From NCBI RefSeq assembly GCF_000242595.2, contig NC_017098.1, positions 2,561,501 through 2,625,500 of the forward strand: 64,000 nt of DNA, given 5' to 3'. Both the position numbers and the translations under genes were made by a program. Shown in pieces: positions 50,404-60,375 of the stretch. The DNA is from Spirochaeta africana DSM 8902 (lineage in GTDB: Bacteria; Spirochaetota; Spirochaetia; DSM-27196; DSM-8902). Under the pieces are notes generated by a model that was given only the letters and a program-made list of their open reading frames with translations, searched no databases and was not told where the DNA came from. The first letter of the stretch is position 1. Every line of letters starts with the position of its first letter.

Positions 50404-52716
50404 ATGAATTTACCGAGCATTCCGGTCAGCTATAACCTTGCCGGTGCTGGCTCACGCTGGGCAGCCGAGATCACTGCCGGGATTACCGTGGCCTGCATTG
50501 CCCTGCCGCTGGCGCTGGCCTTCGGGGTTACCGCCTACGGACCGTTGGGATCGGGCTACGGGGCATTGGGGGCCGCCGCCGGACTGACCGGAGCTGCACT
50601 TACCGGGCTGCTGGCCTCGCTGTTTGGCGGCTGCCGGCCACAGGTAACCGGCCCGACCGGACCGATGTCGATGGCGGCTCGCGGGGCTATTGCCTCGCTT
50701 ATCGGGGTCCCGGCAATCGCGGCCCTGCCTGCCGCCGAGCAGGCCCCGGCAGTTATCCTGCTGTTCTCGGTCAGCGTGGTACTTGGCGGCGGGGTGCAGT
50801 GGCTGATGGCCTGGAGCCGACTGGGCAATCTGGTGCGCGGGATTCCCTACCCGGTCGTGGCGGGATTCATGAACGGGGTCTCGGTACTGATCATCCTGGA
50901 CCAGCTGCCGCCGGCACTGGGGATTGATGCCTGGCGGCTGTCGGCGACCGGACTGTTGCCAGCGGCCTCCCCGGAGGCCGTGCCCGCCATGCTGTCGGCT
51001 GCCGCAGCCGCGCTTACAGCAGTGCTGCTGCCGCGAGCCGCTGCCGGTGCGCGCCGCGGGCGTACCCGGATAATAGCCTCCCGGCTTCCGGCCCCGCTGC
51101 TGGCACTCATCCTGGGCAGCGGGGTGTACTTCCTGACCGCCGCGCTGCTGCAGCCGCAGCTGCTGACGGTCGCCAACCCGCAGCTGGTTGGCCCGATCCC
51201 TGCCGGGGTACCGCTGCCCCGGCTGCTGCTGGATATCGGCAGCTGGCTGCCGCTGCTGGGCCGCGCCGGGATTCCTGGCATCATCCTGCAGCAAGCCCTG
51301 GTGCTGGGGCTGCTGGGTATCATCGACACCCTGCTGACCTCGGTTATTGCCGACCTGAAGACCGGCGAGCGGCATAACAGCGACCGTGAACTGTACGGAC
51401 AGGGGCTGGGTAACATCGCCGCCGGGCTGTTCGGTGCACTGCCCGGAGCCGGGGCGACGGTGCGTACCCTGGCCAATATCGAGGCCGGCGGCCGTACCGG
51501 GCTGTCAGGGATGACCCATGCGGCCATCCTGCTGGGCAGCCTGCTGCTGTTCGGCCCGCTGGTGCAATGGATTCCCCTGCCGGTACTGGCGGCCCTGATG
51601 GTGGTGCTGGCGGTACGGATGGTGGATTACTGGAGCATCGAGCTGCTGCGCAAGCGCTCGGCCCGCAGCGACTCCCTGGTACTGTGGCTGGTTACCGCCG
51701 TAACCGTTGCCGCCGACCTTATTATCGCTCTCTCGGCCGGCATGGTTCTGGCCGCCCTGCTGTTCGTCCGCCGCCAGACCGCTCTGGGGATCGATCTGCA
51801 CAGCAGCGATCGCCGCTACCTCAAGTCACGGGTTATCCACAGCGAAACCGATGAACAGGCGCTGGCCGAGAACGGTCGCGACATTCGCATCCTGCAGGTT
51901 GCCGGCAGCCTGTTCTTTGGCAGTGCCGATGACATTATCGGCCGTATGGAGCAGCAGCTGTCCGGTGCCCGGATTGCAGTTCTGGACCTGCACCGGCTGC
52001 GAAATCTGGATCTGACCGGCGGCAAGATGCTGCTGGACCTGCTGGACCGACTGCAGCACACCGGCAGCTCCCTGTACCTGGGCGGATTGAGCACCGCCAG
52101 TCAGGCGGGGCGTTTTCTGCAGGAATTGGGACTGGGCCTGATTATCTCCGCCGATCGCCTGCTGCCGGATGGAGACCTCGCCCTGCAGCAGGCCGAGGCA
52201 GAACGTCTGGCTGACTGCGGGTTCTGCAGCGAGCGCATCCAGCCAGCCGAACTGGACTTTCTCGCTGCCCTGCAGCCGCCGGAACAGCAGCTGCTGCTGC
52301 CGCTGCTGCAGCAGCGCAGCCTGTCGCCCGGTCAGATCCTGTACCATGCCGGGGATCCCGGGCACGAGATCTCGTTTATTCTGAACGGGCTGATGGAGAT
52401 CCGCGGCAGTCTGTACGGTGACACCGGGCTCGCGTCGCCTGATCGGGCAGCTGCCGGGCATCGTGTTGCCGCATACGGTACCGGGCAGCACCTTGGCCTG
52501 ACCGCCTGGCTTGAACGCCGGCCGCATGCCTACACCGCCCGGGCAATCGGCAAGGTTGAGCTGGCCTGCATCGACGGGGAGCAGCTGCATCGCCTGCTGG
52601 AGCTGCACCCCTCGCTGGGACTGCACCTGCTGGAGTTCTGGAGCCGTCAGCTTGCCGGGCGGGTACGACGCTCCTGGGAGCGGGAAATCCACAGCACCGC
52701 TATGGCCGATGTGTAG
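50404..52716 (+). CDS. SulP-family anion transporter fused to STAS and cyclic-nucleotide-binding-like domains
   Basis: 770 residues. SulP transporter (about 1-460, motif GGCRPQVTGPTGPMS in the substrate region and GLLGIIDTLLTSVIADLKTG); STAS domain (about 485-600, IAVLDLHRLRNLDLTGGKMLLDLL); C-terminal Crp-like nucleotide-binding domain (about 625-760, SPGQILYHAGDPGHEISFILNGLMEIR and QHLGLTAWLERRPHAYTARA). It should move sulfate, bicarbonate or carboxylates. The cNMP pocket Arg-Ser pair is not clear, so the ligand is uncertain. The STAS-cNMP tail is found in some bacterial SulP proteins. Confidence 0.85.
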   Translation: MNLPSIPVSYNLAGAGSRWAAEITAGITVACIALPLALAFGVTAYGPLGSGYGALGAAAGLTGAALTGLLASLFGGCRPQVTGPTGPMSMAARGAIASLIGVPAIAALPAAEQAPAVILLFSVSVVLGGGVQWLMAWSRLGNLVRGIPYPVVAGFMNGVSVLIILDQLPPALGIDAWRLSATGLLPAASPEAVPAMLSAAAAALTAVLLPRAAAGARRGRTRIIASRLPAPLLALILGSGVYFLTAALLQPQLLTVANPQLVGPIPAGVPLPRLLLDIGSWLPLLGRAGIPGIILQQALVLGLLGIIDTLLTSVIADLKTGERHNSDRELYGQGLGNIAAGLFGALPGAGATVRTLANIEAGGRTGLSGMTHAAILLGSLLLFGPLVQWIPLPVLAALMVVLAVRMVDYWSIELLRKRSARSDSLVLWLVTAVTVAADLIIALSAGMVLAALLFVRRQTALGIDLHSSDRRYLKSRVIHSETDEQALAENGRDIRILQVAGSLFFGSADDIIGRMEQQLSGARIAVLDLHRLRNLDLTGGKMLLDLLDRLQHTGSSLYLGGLSTASQAGRFLQELGLGLIISADRLLPDGDLALQQAEAERLADCGFCSERIQPAELDFLAALQPPEQQLLLPLLQQRSLSPGQILYHAGDPGHEISFILNGLMEIRGSLYGDTGLASPDRAAAGHRVAAYGTGQHLGLTAWLERRPHAYTARAIGKVELACIDGEQLHRLLELHPSLGLHLLEFWSRQLAGRVRRSWEREIHSTAMADV

Positions 52717-52896
52717 CCCTGCAAGAACGGCAGTGAGCGGATATTCTCCCGCTTTACCTCACAGCCACAGTCGGCAGCGGTTATGGTAATCGGCACCAGC
52801 GGGGTGTGTCGGCGACGGACTCGCTGTATGCAGGCATTTTTCCCGTGATCATATCTTGCTTGACCAAAACCTCGCAAGCTGTAATCCTTACACAAT

Positions 52897-53775
52897 ATGT
52901 CAGCTTACCACATCGCCGCAACCTACTCCTTCTTTCCGATTGATGACCCCGCGCTCCACCAGGAAGCAATCCGCTCAGAGGCTGCCCGTCTGGATATCCG
53001 CGGGATCTTTGTGCTGGCACCGGAAGGCCTGAACACCACCTGTGCCGCCCCCAGTCGCCCCGCGCTGGATGCCTGGATCGGGTTTTTACAGCAGCACTTT
53101 CAGATCCGGCTGGACTGCAAGTACTCGCAGTCGGCACGTCGCCCCTTCAAGCGCCTGGCCTTCAAACTGCGGCCCGAGATCTGCACCACCGGCAACACCC
53201 GGCTGGAGGTCGACAACAGCCAGAACCATCACCTTGATCCGGCACAGTGGGACACCATGCTCGATGACCCGGACAGCGTCGTCATCGATACCCGCAACCA
53301 CTACGAGTACGAGCTGGGCAGCTTCCGGGGCGCGATCAACCCCCGGACAGACAGCTTCCGCGAGTTCTTCGACAAGGTCGAGGAGATGGACATCCCCCGT
53401 GACAGGAACATCATGATCTTCTGCACCGGGGGCATTCGCTGCCACAAAGGGATCGTCGAGCTGCAGCGGCGCGGCTACCATAACGTCTGGCAGCTGCAGG
53501 GGGGCATCCTGCGCTATCTGGAGGAACGCCCGGCCGGCAGCTTCCAGGGTGACTGCTTCGTATTCGATCATCGCGTGGCAGTGGGACCGGATCTGCTGCC
53601 TGTTCCCGGTCTGGGCCTCTGCGTTCACTGCGGCAACCCCGCCCGCGAGCAGGTACCCTGCGTGCGCGGCGACGGCAGCGGCTACGTCTGCACCGACTGT
53701 CAACGGGATCCGGTTCGCGGCAGCACCTGCTCCAAGGACTGCGCGAATAAACACGCTGCCTCCCTGCCGGCATGA
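52897..53775 (+). CDS. trhO: tRNA uridine(34) hydroxylase (rhodanese-like)
   Basis: 292 residues, complete. N-terminal acylphosphatase-like domain (MSAYHIAATYSFFPIDD) and rhodanese domain with the active loop CTGGIRC (Cys176 to Cys182). C-terminal Cys-rich segment (CVHCGNPA..CVRGDG..CTDC..CSKDC) probably binds zinc. TrhO makes 5-hydroxyuridine at tRNA position 34 without oxygen-dependent monooxygenase chemistry. The 180-bp gap upstream shows nothing else. Confidence 0.93.
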   Translation: MSAYHIAATYSFFPIDDPALHQEAIRSEAARLDIRGIFVLAPEGLNTTCAAPSRPALDAWIGFLQQHFQIRLDCKYSQSARRPFKRLAFKLRPEICTTGNTRLEVDNSQNHHLDPAQWDTMLDDPDSVVIDTRNHYEYELGSFRGAINPRTDSFREFFDKVEEMDIPRDRNIMIFCTGGIRCHKGIVELQRRGYHNVWQLQGGILRYLEERPAGSFQGDCFVFDHRVAVGPDLLPVPGLGLCVHCGNPAREQVPCVRGDGSGYVCTDCQRDPVRGSTCSKDCANKHAASLPA

Positions 53776-53873
53776 GAACAGGTACTCCGGCAAGAAACTC
53801 GGCGTGCGGGTTTGCTTTTTCCTTTTCAGTACATGAAACTCCATGTCATACGGTGATAAAGGAGAAAAACAGG

Positions 53874-54554
53874 ATGACCAATCGGATTTGCATACCAACT
53901 ATGCTGTTACTGGCAATGGTTATGGTAAATGGCTTAACTGGCTGTGATGTAGCGAATGGAAATACCTCCACCAGTTCAGGTGACCAGTTTACCCTGCCTG
54001 GAGGTGTCATTGAGAATTGGGACAAGCTCGATAATACTACCGAGGTAATTGCAATTTTGAGAATTGACCAGGACACCCATGCGGAACTCGGGCGGGTAAG
54101 CATTGACGCCAGCGGCACTTTTGCAGGAATGCACATCCCCGTAGCGCCCGAGGAAGCCCGCTTGCCCAACGTATTCCACCCTGAGCTTGAGGTCAGCTCT
54201 CCCGATGTCGGGATTGCACAGCTATCCGGGCTGCATTCATGCGAATCGGTACTACATGAAGCCAGCGATATAAACCTTGAAGGATTTCAGGGGGGTGCTC
54301 AGCTGGGTGTTTCCTGGTATTTTGCCGATTCCCAGACTGTAGTAACGGGGGAATACACCACTGAGTACGAGTCAGATGGTTACCGAGAAACCAGTAAGTA
54401 TTGCTACGACCTGCAGCTGGAACACGGATGGAATGTCGTACTGTGGTCCAGCACAAGTGAAACCAGTGAAAACCATACCCGCTTCACCATCAGTGTCACG
54501 ACAGCACCTATTCCGAACGGGATGTCATGGCATTATCGGTGGATAGAGAATTAG
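53874..54554 (+). CDS. Lipoprotein of unknown function
   Basis: 226 residues from the ATG at 53874 (GGAG upstream). Signal peptide with lipobox-like LTGC (about residue 24). The body is beta-rich and acidic with no recognised family; it has a Thr/Ser/Gly linker after the Cys. AT-richer than its neighbours, which hints at acquisition. Confidence 0.65.
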   Translation: MTNRICIPTMLLLAMVMVNGLTGCDVANGNTSTSSGDQFTLPGGVIENWDKLDNTTEVIAILRIDQDTHAELGRVSIDASGTFAGMHIPVAPEEARLPNVFHPELEVSSPDVGIAQLSGLHSCESVLHEASDINLEGFQGGAQLGVSWYFADSQTVVTGEYTTEYESDGYRETSKYCYDLQLEHGWNVVLWSSTSETSENHTRFTISVTTAPIPNGMSWHYRWIEN

Positions 54555-54652
54555 CAGGAAAATCCCACCATCCAGGAACCCCGTGCACAACCGCCCGGGA
54601 GCATGTATACTTGTATTCCGGGAACAACACCCGTACCTGAAGGAGGATTGAT

Positions 54653-55069
54653 ATGCGAAGAACCGGAAGCAGCATCTTTCTGCTGCAGCTCAGCCTCGGG
54701 ATCATGTTTGTCATGATCGGGATTGCCGGAATATCCGGTGCGACCAGCGGGATTGGCCGGGTAATGAATGACATGAACAACCTGTTCGGGGGCAACCAGG
54801 GCACCGTGCAGATTATTGTAGCGATTATTCAGCTGGTAGCCGGCACCCTGCTGCTGCTCAGTCTGTTTGGCATGATCAAGGAAAACATCATGCAGATTCT
54901 GCTGCTGGTAATCCTGGTACTCTGGGCACTTGAGCTTGCCCTGCAGTTCGTGCTCGGCGGCAACCTGCTGCAGCCGGACATCCTGGCCTGGCTCAGCAAC
55001 CTCGCCCCGAACCTGGTGATATTTGCCGGGCTGTGGGTGGTGTTCGAGCAGCGGGCGCGGGTGTCATAG
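54653..55069 (+). CDS. Small four-helix membrane protein
   Basis: 138 residues with four hydrophobic segments (about 8-30, 50-72, 78-98, 110-132). GAAGGAGG 8 nt before the ATG. No family recognised. Convergent with the following gene, 7 bp apart. Confidence 0.75.
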   Translation: MRRTGSSIFLLQLSLGIMFVMIGIAGISGATSGIGRVMNDMNNLFGGNQGTVQIIVAIIQLVAGTLLLLSLFGMIKENIMQILLLVILVLWALELALQFVLGGNLLQPDILAWLSNLAPNLVIFAGLWVVFEQRARVS

Positions 55070-55076
55070 GCTGCCA

Positions 55077-55676
55077 TTATGGGGCCTGGGCAAGATCCTG
55101 CAGCAGAGCACGCAGGCGGAGAATGTCTTGCCCGGCCTGCCGGTCGCTGTCTCGCAGCGGATTGAATGCCCCCCCGGCAACAAACGCCGCCAGACTGTCT
55201 GGCGGCGATCCAGCCTGTTCTTCTGTCCCTGTTCCGTCACCTGCGGTGCTCGAACGCCCGGCACTACGTTGATCGTTCTGCTGTCTGCTGCCAGTTGTAG
55301 CCGTACGCTGTGTCTGCTGGCGACTGAGGAACAATCGATCGGTATACCGTAATTGTTCCGGAGTAAGAATCTCTGCCTCTATCTCTTGCAGCACCTGCTG
55401 AGCCCGCGCAGGCACCAGCCGCTCGACTGCGTAGATCTCTTCTACAATCAGCTCAAGCAGGCCAGCCTGCTGCGTGGTGAGTTTCAGCTCGCTTTCTTCC
55501 TCGTGCATCCTGACAATAAATCCGAACAGTCTGCCCAGCTCATTGATCACTTCAATTTCCTGCCGCAGCTCCTCGAATTCACTGCTGCTTCCACGCGGTG
55601 ATTGGCCAAATGCCAGCGGCATCGAGGCAACACATAATCCTGCAACCAGCACCCATAACAACCCGGTTCTGTTCAT
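55077..55676 (-). CDS. Secreted helical protein at the end of the efflux operon
   Basis: 199 residues from the ATG at 55676 (AGGAGG upstream). Signal peptide ending AFGQS, then Glu-rich helices (FEELRQEIEVINELGRLFGFI, LLELIVEEIYAVERLV) and a Gln/Thr-rich disordered part. Possible periplasmic accessory to the efflux pump; no family recognised. Follows the permease gene (10 bp after its stop). Confidence 0.65.
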   Translation of the reverse strand: MNRTGLLWVLVAGLCVASMPLAFGQSPRGSSSEFEELRQEIEVINELGRLFGFIVRMHEEESELKLTTQQAGLLELIVEEIYAVERLVPARAQQVLQEIEAEILTPEQLRYTDRLFLSRQQTQRTATTGSRQQNDQRSAGRSSTAGDGTGTEEQAGSPPDSLAAFVAGGAFNPLRDSDRQAGQDILRLRALLQDLAQAP

Positions 55677-55686
55677 CCTCAACCTC

Positions 55687-56925
55687 CTACTCATATCTCA
55701 GTGCCTCGATGGGGTCCAGACGCGAAGCCCGCCAGGCTGGGTACCCGCCAAAAAACAGCCCGGTCAGTACCGCAAATCCGAAGGCCAGCAGTACCGAGTC
55801 GGGGGAAACCACCGATACCAGCCCGCCGAACCGTTGTGCCCCCCAGGAGATCCCGTATCCCGATGCTATCCCTGCCAGACCACCCCCGGCACCAAGCAGT
55901 ACTGCCTCAGTCAGAAATTGGGTCAGTATATGCTGCGGTGTTGCTCCCAGAGCCATGCGGACACCGATTTCACGGGTACGTTCGGTAACCGAAACCAGCA
56001 TAATGTTCATTATCCCGATACCGCCCACCAGAAGGCTGATTGCGGCAATCCCCCCCAGCAGGAGCGTGAAGGTATCCGTCACCGCTGTCATGGTGCCAAT
56101 CACATCCTGCTGGTTGGCAATATAAAAATCTGCCAGGTCCATGCCGGGAAGCCGGCGCAGACGCAGCATGTTCTGCTCGATAACCTCCTGCAGCTCGTAC
56201 ATAATCTCCGGTGATGCTGCCTGGATGTTGAACATGGCATAGTTTTCCTGCCCGGAATGGCTGCGCTGAAAGGTAGAGAACGGGATGAAAACCGCTGCAT
56301 CCTGCGCCGGAGACCCTTTTTCTTCCATGATCCCGGTTATGCGGTACGGGAGATTGTTCACCCGTATGGTCTGCCCCACCGGATCCGCCCCATCGGGAAA
56401 CAATTCACGATAGATCTGTACACCGATAACAGCTACCCGGGCACGATTGGCCATGTCTGCATCGGTGAAAAAGCTGCCATAGACCGGCCGGAAATTCCGT
56501 ACCGCAGGATAGCTGGTATCTGTCCCGATTACTGCAGCGGCAGTATTTAATCGTTCAAACTTGATCTGGCCGTTCATCGATGACTCGACCGCGATTCGCG
56601 AGACCAGCTCCGGCGGCAGATCCCGAATCATCTGCAGATCAGCCGGGGTAAGCCGCGGGGCAATGTTTGTGGTACGGGTACGCACCAGGGAGGTCCCGCG
56701 AGGCTCCCCTGAATAGACTATCAGCAGGTTTGCCCCGAGCTGTCCCAGGCGTTCCTCAACCGATACCCGTGTCCCCTGCCCGAGTGCGGTCAAGCCGATA
56801 ACCGACGCGACCCCGATCAGAACCCCCAAGGCGGTTAGCAGGCTGCGGATCTTGTTGGCCTTGATGCTGCGAAACGACATCGCGATGTTTTCGTACAGCA
56901 TAACCAGTTTGGCAACAGTGCTCAT
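55687..56925 (-). CDS. MacB-type ABC transporter permease
   Basis: 412 residues with the FtsX/MacB layout: membrane helix 1 ([16 protein letters not shown]), a periplasmic MacB_PCD domain (about 55-260), and three C-terminal helices with the [25 protein letters not shown] signature. Works by transmitting ATPase motion to the periplasm. Overlaps the ATPase gene by 4 bp. The ATPase is a separate gene, unlike E. coli MacB. Confidence 0.92.
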   Translation of the reverse strand: MSTVAKLVMLYENIAMSFRSIKANKIRSLLTALGVLIGVASVIGLTALGQGTRVSVEERLGQLGANLLIVYSGEPRGTSLVRTRTTNIAPRLTPADLQMIRDLPPELVSRIAVESSMNGQIKFERLNTAAAVIGTDTSYPAVRNFRPVYGSFFTDADMANRARVAVIGVQIYRELFPDGADPVGQTIRVNNLPYRITGIMEEKGSPAQDAAVFIPFSTFQRSHSGQENYAMFNIQAASPEIMYELQEVIEQNMLRLRRLPGMDLADFYIANQQDVIGTMTAVTDTFTLLLGGIAAISLLVGGIGIMNIMLVSVTERTREIGVRMALGATPQHILTQFLTEAVLLGAGGGLAGIASGYGISWGAQRFGGLVSVVSPDSVLLAFGFAVLTGLFFGGYPAWRASRLDPIEALRYE

Positions 56926-57602
56926 TCCGCCCTCCGTGAATCCGATACGATCCTTCCATCCAGCAATCGTATCACCCGTTCGGCCCGATTCGCGAGATCC
57001 TGGTCATGGGTAACCATTATCAGCGTGACCCCGCGCTGCTGCAGCGAGGTAAACAATCGCATAATCTCCTCACCGGTGTGGGTGTCCAGCGCCCCTGTCG
57101 GCTCATCTGCAAGCACAACCGCAGGATTACCAACCAGTGCCCGGGCAATGGCCACTCGCTGCCGTTGCCCTCCGGACAATTCGCTTGGCAGATGCTGCAG
57201 ACGATCCGAGAGCCCGACCAGATCCAGCACTGCACCGGCAGCCTCCCGCCGTTGTCTGGCCGGCATCCCCCGATACACCAGCGGGAGCTCCACATTTTCC
57301 AGGGCATTCGCCCGCGGGAGAAGATTAAAGCTTTGGAACACGAACCCGATATGCCGATTGCGGGTTGCCGCCAGCTGTTCGGTACTCAGTCCCGATGCCT
57401 CATCACCAGCGAGAAAGTAGCTGCCGGCACTCGGGGTATCAAGGCAGCCAAGGATGTTCATCAGGGTTGATTTACCTGATCCGCTGGGACCCGCAATGGC
57501 GACAAACTCTCCACGATCGATTCGAAAGGTCACCCCGTTCAGGGCCTTGATACGACTGGGGCCCATCCAGTACTCCTTGTGCAGGCTGCGTACATCCATC
57601 AT
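56922..57602 (-). CDS. MacB/LolD-type ABC transporter ATPase
   Basis: 226 residues. Walker [13 protein letters not shown]-loop [11 protein letters not shown], signature LSGGQRQRV, Walker [13 protein letters not shown] and the switch His in VTHD. Pairs with the permease that overlaps it; the adaptor gene overlaps on the other side. Confidence 0.95.
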   Translation of the reverse strand: MMDVRSLHKEYWMGPSRIKALNGVTFRIDRGEFVAIAGPSGSGKSTLMNILGCLDTPSAGSYFLAGDEASGLSTEQLAATRNRHIGFVFQSFNLLPRANALENVELPLVYRGMPARQRREAAGAVLDLVGLSDRLQHLPSELSGGQRQRVAIARALVGNPAVVLADEPTGALDTHTGEEIMRLFTSLQQRGVTLIMVTHDQDLANRAERVIRLLDGRIVSDSRRAE

Positions 57603-58870
57603 CGTCCACCCCCACCGCCGCCACTCCCGCCGCCGGGACTGCCAGGGCTCCCGGCGCTGCCGGATGTCCCGGCGGATCCCGGTACCGGAATAATCGAGGT
57701 AGAACCGGTCTGATCGGCCGCTGCCGGGATCAGGGAGGGCAACTCTGCAGAGGCTTCGGGAACGATCACTCGCTCGCCGGCAGAAAGCCCCTCCAGTACG
57801 GCTACCCGGTTGCCGTCATCCGCGCCAGGTTCGACCCGGCGGGACTCAACCGTTCCGTCGTCGGCCTGAACCTCTACATAGCTGCGGCCCCGTACGGTAC
57901 TCACTGCCGTCGAGGGGATAACCACCCCGGTGTCACGTGCCAGCACAATCGCCATGTCCGCAGTCATGCCGGGCTTTAAGCGGTTGTCCGGATTTTCGGC
58001 CACCGCTGACACCCTGAACAGGGCTATGTTGTTTACGATCTCGGCCTCGGGACTGATCTCCACCACCTCTGCTCGCAGCGGATTGCCATCCATCACCACA
58101 CTGCGAATATTCACCGGCATACCAGGAACAATCCGGGATATATCGTATTCATCTACCTCGGCAGTGAATCGCAGGCGGCTTACATCACCGAAACTGAGGA
58201 GCGAGCTGTTCTGCCCAACCCAGTCACCCTCTGCAGCTGATACCGATAGAACCGTTCCATCGAATGGCGCCTTCACCGTGACTGATGCATACTCCTGCTG
58301 CGCCTCGACCAGAGACAATCGCGCCCTCTCCAGCGACAGCTCGGCCGACTGCACCCGATAGCCGACATCACGCAGCTGATCCCGTGCTGACTGAACCTGT
58401 TCACTGGAAACCGCGCCCGCTGCAGCCAGGGACTCCCGTTCCTGTAACAGCCGCGCCGCCTGTTCCCGGGTAGCCTGATGCTGCGCCAGCTGTATGCGAG
58501 CCTCCTGTACCGCAATTCGGGCCAGCTCCAGGCGTCGTTCTGCCTGCTCCGGGGCGAACTCCACCAATGGATCACCGGCAGATACCGTATACCCGGGGGC
58601 GGCAATCCAGGCTACCTCGCCCCCTGCCCCTGCCCGTAGCACCCGAATGCGATGGGCCACACTCTGTGCAGGATTCTCGATACTCACCCCGACGGTACCC
58701 TCAACGGCCTCCTCCGTCCGGAGAGCAAGGTCCGGTGCAGTCTCACCCTGCTGGAATCTCCGGCCAGCATACAGTGCCGCCACCACTGCCAGCCCGATGA
58801 CTACTACACTGAACCCGACTGTCTGTTTACGCCGCAGCCTGCCGTGCTGGCGATGTTTCTTCCTGTTCAT
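57599..58870 (-). CDS. MacA-type periplasmic adaptor (membrane fusion protein)
   Basis: 423 residues. One N-terminal membrane anchor ([19 protein letters not shown]); lipoyl/barrel-sandwich halves around a coiled coil (about 110-200, Glu/Ala/Arg-rich); beta-barrel and membrane-proximal regions. A Gly/Ser-rich C-terminus is unusual. It links the MacB-type pump to the outer-membrane duct. 4-bp overlaps with both neighbours. Confidence 0.92.
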   Translation of the reverse strand: MNRKKHRQHGRLRRKQTVGFSVVVIGLAVVAALYAGRRFQQGETAPDLALRTEEAVEGTVGVSIENPAQSVAHRIRVLRAGAGGEVAWIAAPGYTVSAGDPLVEFAPEQAERRLELARIAVQEARIQLAQHQATREQAARLLQERESLAAAGAVSSEQVQSARDQLRDVGYRVQSAELSLERARLSLVEAQQEYASVTVKAPFDGTVLSVSAAEGDWVGQNSSLLSFGDVSRLRFTAEVDEYDISRIVPGMPVNIRSVVMDGNPLRAEVVEISPEAEIVNNIALFRVSAVAENPDNRLKPGMTADMAIVLARDTGVVIPSTAVSTVRGRSYVEVQADDGTVESRRVEPGADDGNRVAVLEGLSAGERVIVPEASAELPSLIPAAADQTGSTSIIPVPGSAGTSGSAGSPGSPGGGSGGGGGGR

Positions 58871-60252
58871 TCAATCCCCCCCTGTATAAATTGGCGCATT
58901 GCATACGGCAGCAGCGAGAGATCGCCGCCATACTGAACCAGGCGCCATTCTGCCTGGCGCAATTCCATCTCGCTGCGTTCAAGCCGCAGCACGGCTCGCT
59001 CATGCGCAAGCTCGGCCGCAGATTCCTCACCTGGCAGCAGCTGCCCGGCAGCAGCACGGGTTCCAGCAATATCCCGGTATATCGTGGCCCGCTCCACACC
59101 CCGTGCGGCAGCATCCCGCCGCCCTTCCGCAACCTGGAGATCCCGCTGCAAGGCAGCCAACTCAGCCTCAGCCTCCTGCACAACCCGATCCAGTCGGTCA
59201 TGTGCATACTCCTCAGCCGCACGGGCGGCCTCCAATGCCTGCGAGCGCCCGGAACCAAGCGCCCAGCTTATCCCGGCCGACCAGCTCAGGATCGCTGAAC
59301 TGTCGCGCGAGCCATCCCCCGGTTGCAGACTGTAGCCAAGCCCCAGCACAGGGCGCGCGGTTCCCCAGGAAGCAGAAAAGGAATGCTCATCCGCTGTCCA
59401 GGAAACCCGTAGACTTACCGCCACATCAGAGGGGACAGCTTGTGTGTGGATACCCGCAATGGTGGTCGCGGCTGTTTTCTGGACTACCTCCGGGTGATTC
59501 TGCAGCAGGATCGATCGCTGATCTGCCGGATCAGCAGGCAGCTGGCCAGGCTCCCACTCTGCCGTGTGGGTGCGCGGAGAAACCGTCCTGTCCGGTTCTA
59601 TCCCGGTCAGCAGCTGTAAACGGGCCGCCGCGTCCTGGATAGCAAACACCCCGGCGTCCAGGGCCAGTGCGGCTGCATGCCGGTCTTCGTCACGCTCAAG
59701 GAGATCGGTAAGCGGGATATCACCAGCAGCAAACAGATCCCGGGATCGCTGCCAGGACTGGTCTGCCGCATGCAGTTCCCCCTCCAGCAAAGAAAGTTCA
59801 GCCTGAGCCAGATACAGATCTGTGTAGGCTGCGAATATCTGGAGGAACGCCTCCATCCGGGCATTTAGCAGATGCTGCTCGGCGACCGCAAGCTCGATCC
59901 GGCGCTGCTCCAGCCGGGCCTGTTCACTGTCGGAGAGCATCACCGGAATATCCAGTGATACGCCATACGACGGATCAACCCGATCCTGCGTCTCTTCGTC
60001 CTCCAACAACCGGTGTCTGGCACCGCTATCCAGACCAAGCAGAAGATCCCCGCGATACTCCGCAGCACGCAAGGAACGCACGGCATCCTCATAGCTGTGC
60101 CGTGCCTCAACCACCACGGGTACTGCCGCAATCCTGTCCAGAAACACCCCGATCTCCTGTGGGATGACCACCCCCGCTACAAGGATCAGAAGCGCTGTGG
60201 CCAGCAGATTCCGTTGCAGATGACACCCGGTTTTATTTCGCTTTACCCTCAT
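58867..60252 (-). CDS. TolC-like outer-membrane efflux protein
   Basis: 461 residues from the ATG at 60252. Signal-type N-terminus (LLATALLILVAGVVIP), then two outer-membrane-efflux repeats with long helices rich in Ala, Glu, Leu and Arg (ARLEQRRIELAVAEQHLLNARMEAFLQIF and a similar set near the C-terminus). Forms the exit duct. An earlier GTG start would overlap the operator at 60287-60314 and is less likely. First gene of the operon. Confidence 0.88.
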   Translation of the reverse strand: MRVKRNKTGCHLQRNLLATALLILVAGVVIPQEIGVFLDRIAAVPVVVEARHSYEDAVRSLRAAEYRGDLLLGLDSGARHRLLEDEETQDRVDPSYGVSLDIPVMLSDSEQARLEQRRIELAVAEQHLLNARMEAFLQIFAAYTDLYLAQAELSLLEGELHAADQSWQRSRDLFAAGDIPLTDLLERDEDRHAAALALDAGVFAIQDAAARLQLLTGIEPDRTVSPRTHTAEWEPGQLPADPADQRSILLQNHPEVVQKTAATTIAGIHTQAVPSDVAVSLRVSWTADEHSFSASWGTARPVLGLGYSLQPGDGSRDSSAILSWSAGISWALGSGRSQALEAARAAEEYAHDRLDRVVQEAEAELAALQRDLQVAEGRRDAAARGVERATIYRDIAGTRAAAGQLLPGEESAAELAHERAVLRLERSEMELRQAEWRLVQYGGDLSLLPYAMRQFIQGGIE

Positions 60253-60259
60253 GAAAAGA

Positions 60260-60314
60260 AGATTGACGCGCTGCCAAGGAGGAACCACGAAGACCGTATG
60301 AAGATCAGGTGAAG
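60260..60314 (-). promoter_or_regulatory. Efflux-operon promoter with triple 11-bp-spaced response-regulator boxes
   Basis: On the minus strand, CTTCAC-N5-CTTCAT-N5-CTTCGT (60314 to 60287), then 21 bp, then -10 CAATCT (60265-60260), and 7 nt to the ATG. The 11-bp period is the hallmark of OmpR/PhoB-type binding. Same order and distance as at 62431-62485. Confidence 0.7.
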
Positions 60315-60363
60315 AAATCCTGTCGGCCGACCGGATCTGTGGCCGTCAGCACCGCCATCGGGC

Positions 60364-60375
60364 TATACTGCTGGT
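60364..60375 (+). promoter_or_regulatory. -10 box directly before the response regulator
   Basis: TATACT (60364-60369) ends 6 nt before the ATG at 60376; no Shine-Dalgarno. Confidence 0.45.

Noticed and set aside
52647-52895. Minus-strand frame in the gap between the SulP fusion gene and trhO
   Set aside because: It overlaps the 3' end of the SulP fusion gene, has no Shine-Dalgarno or family similarity and is short.
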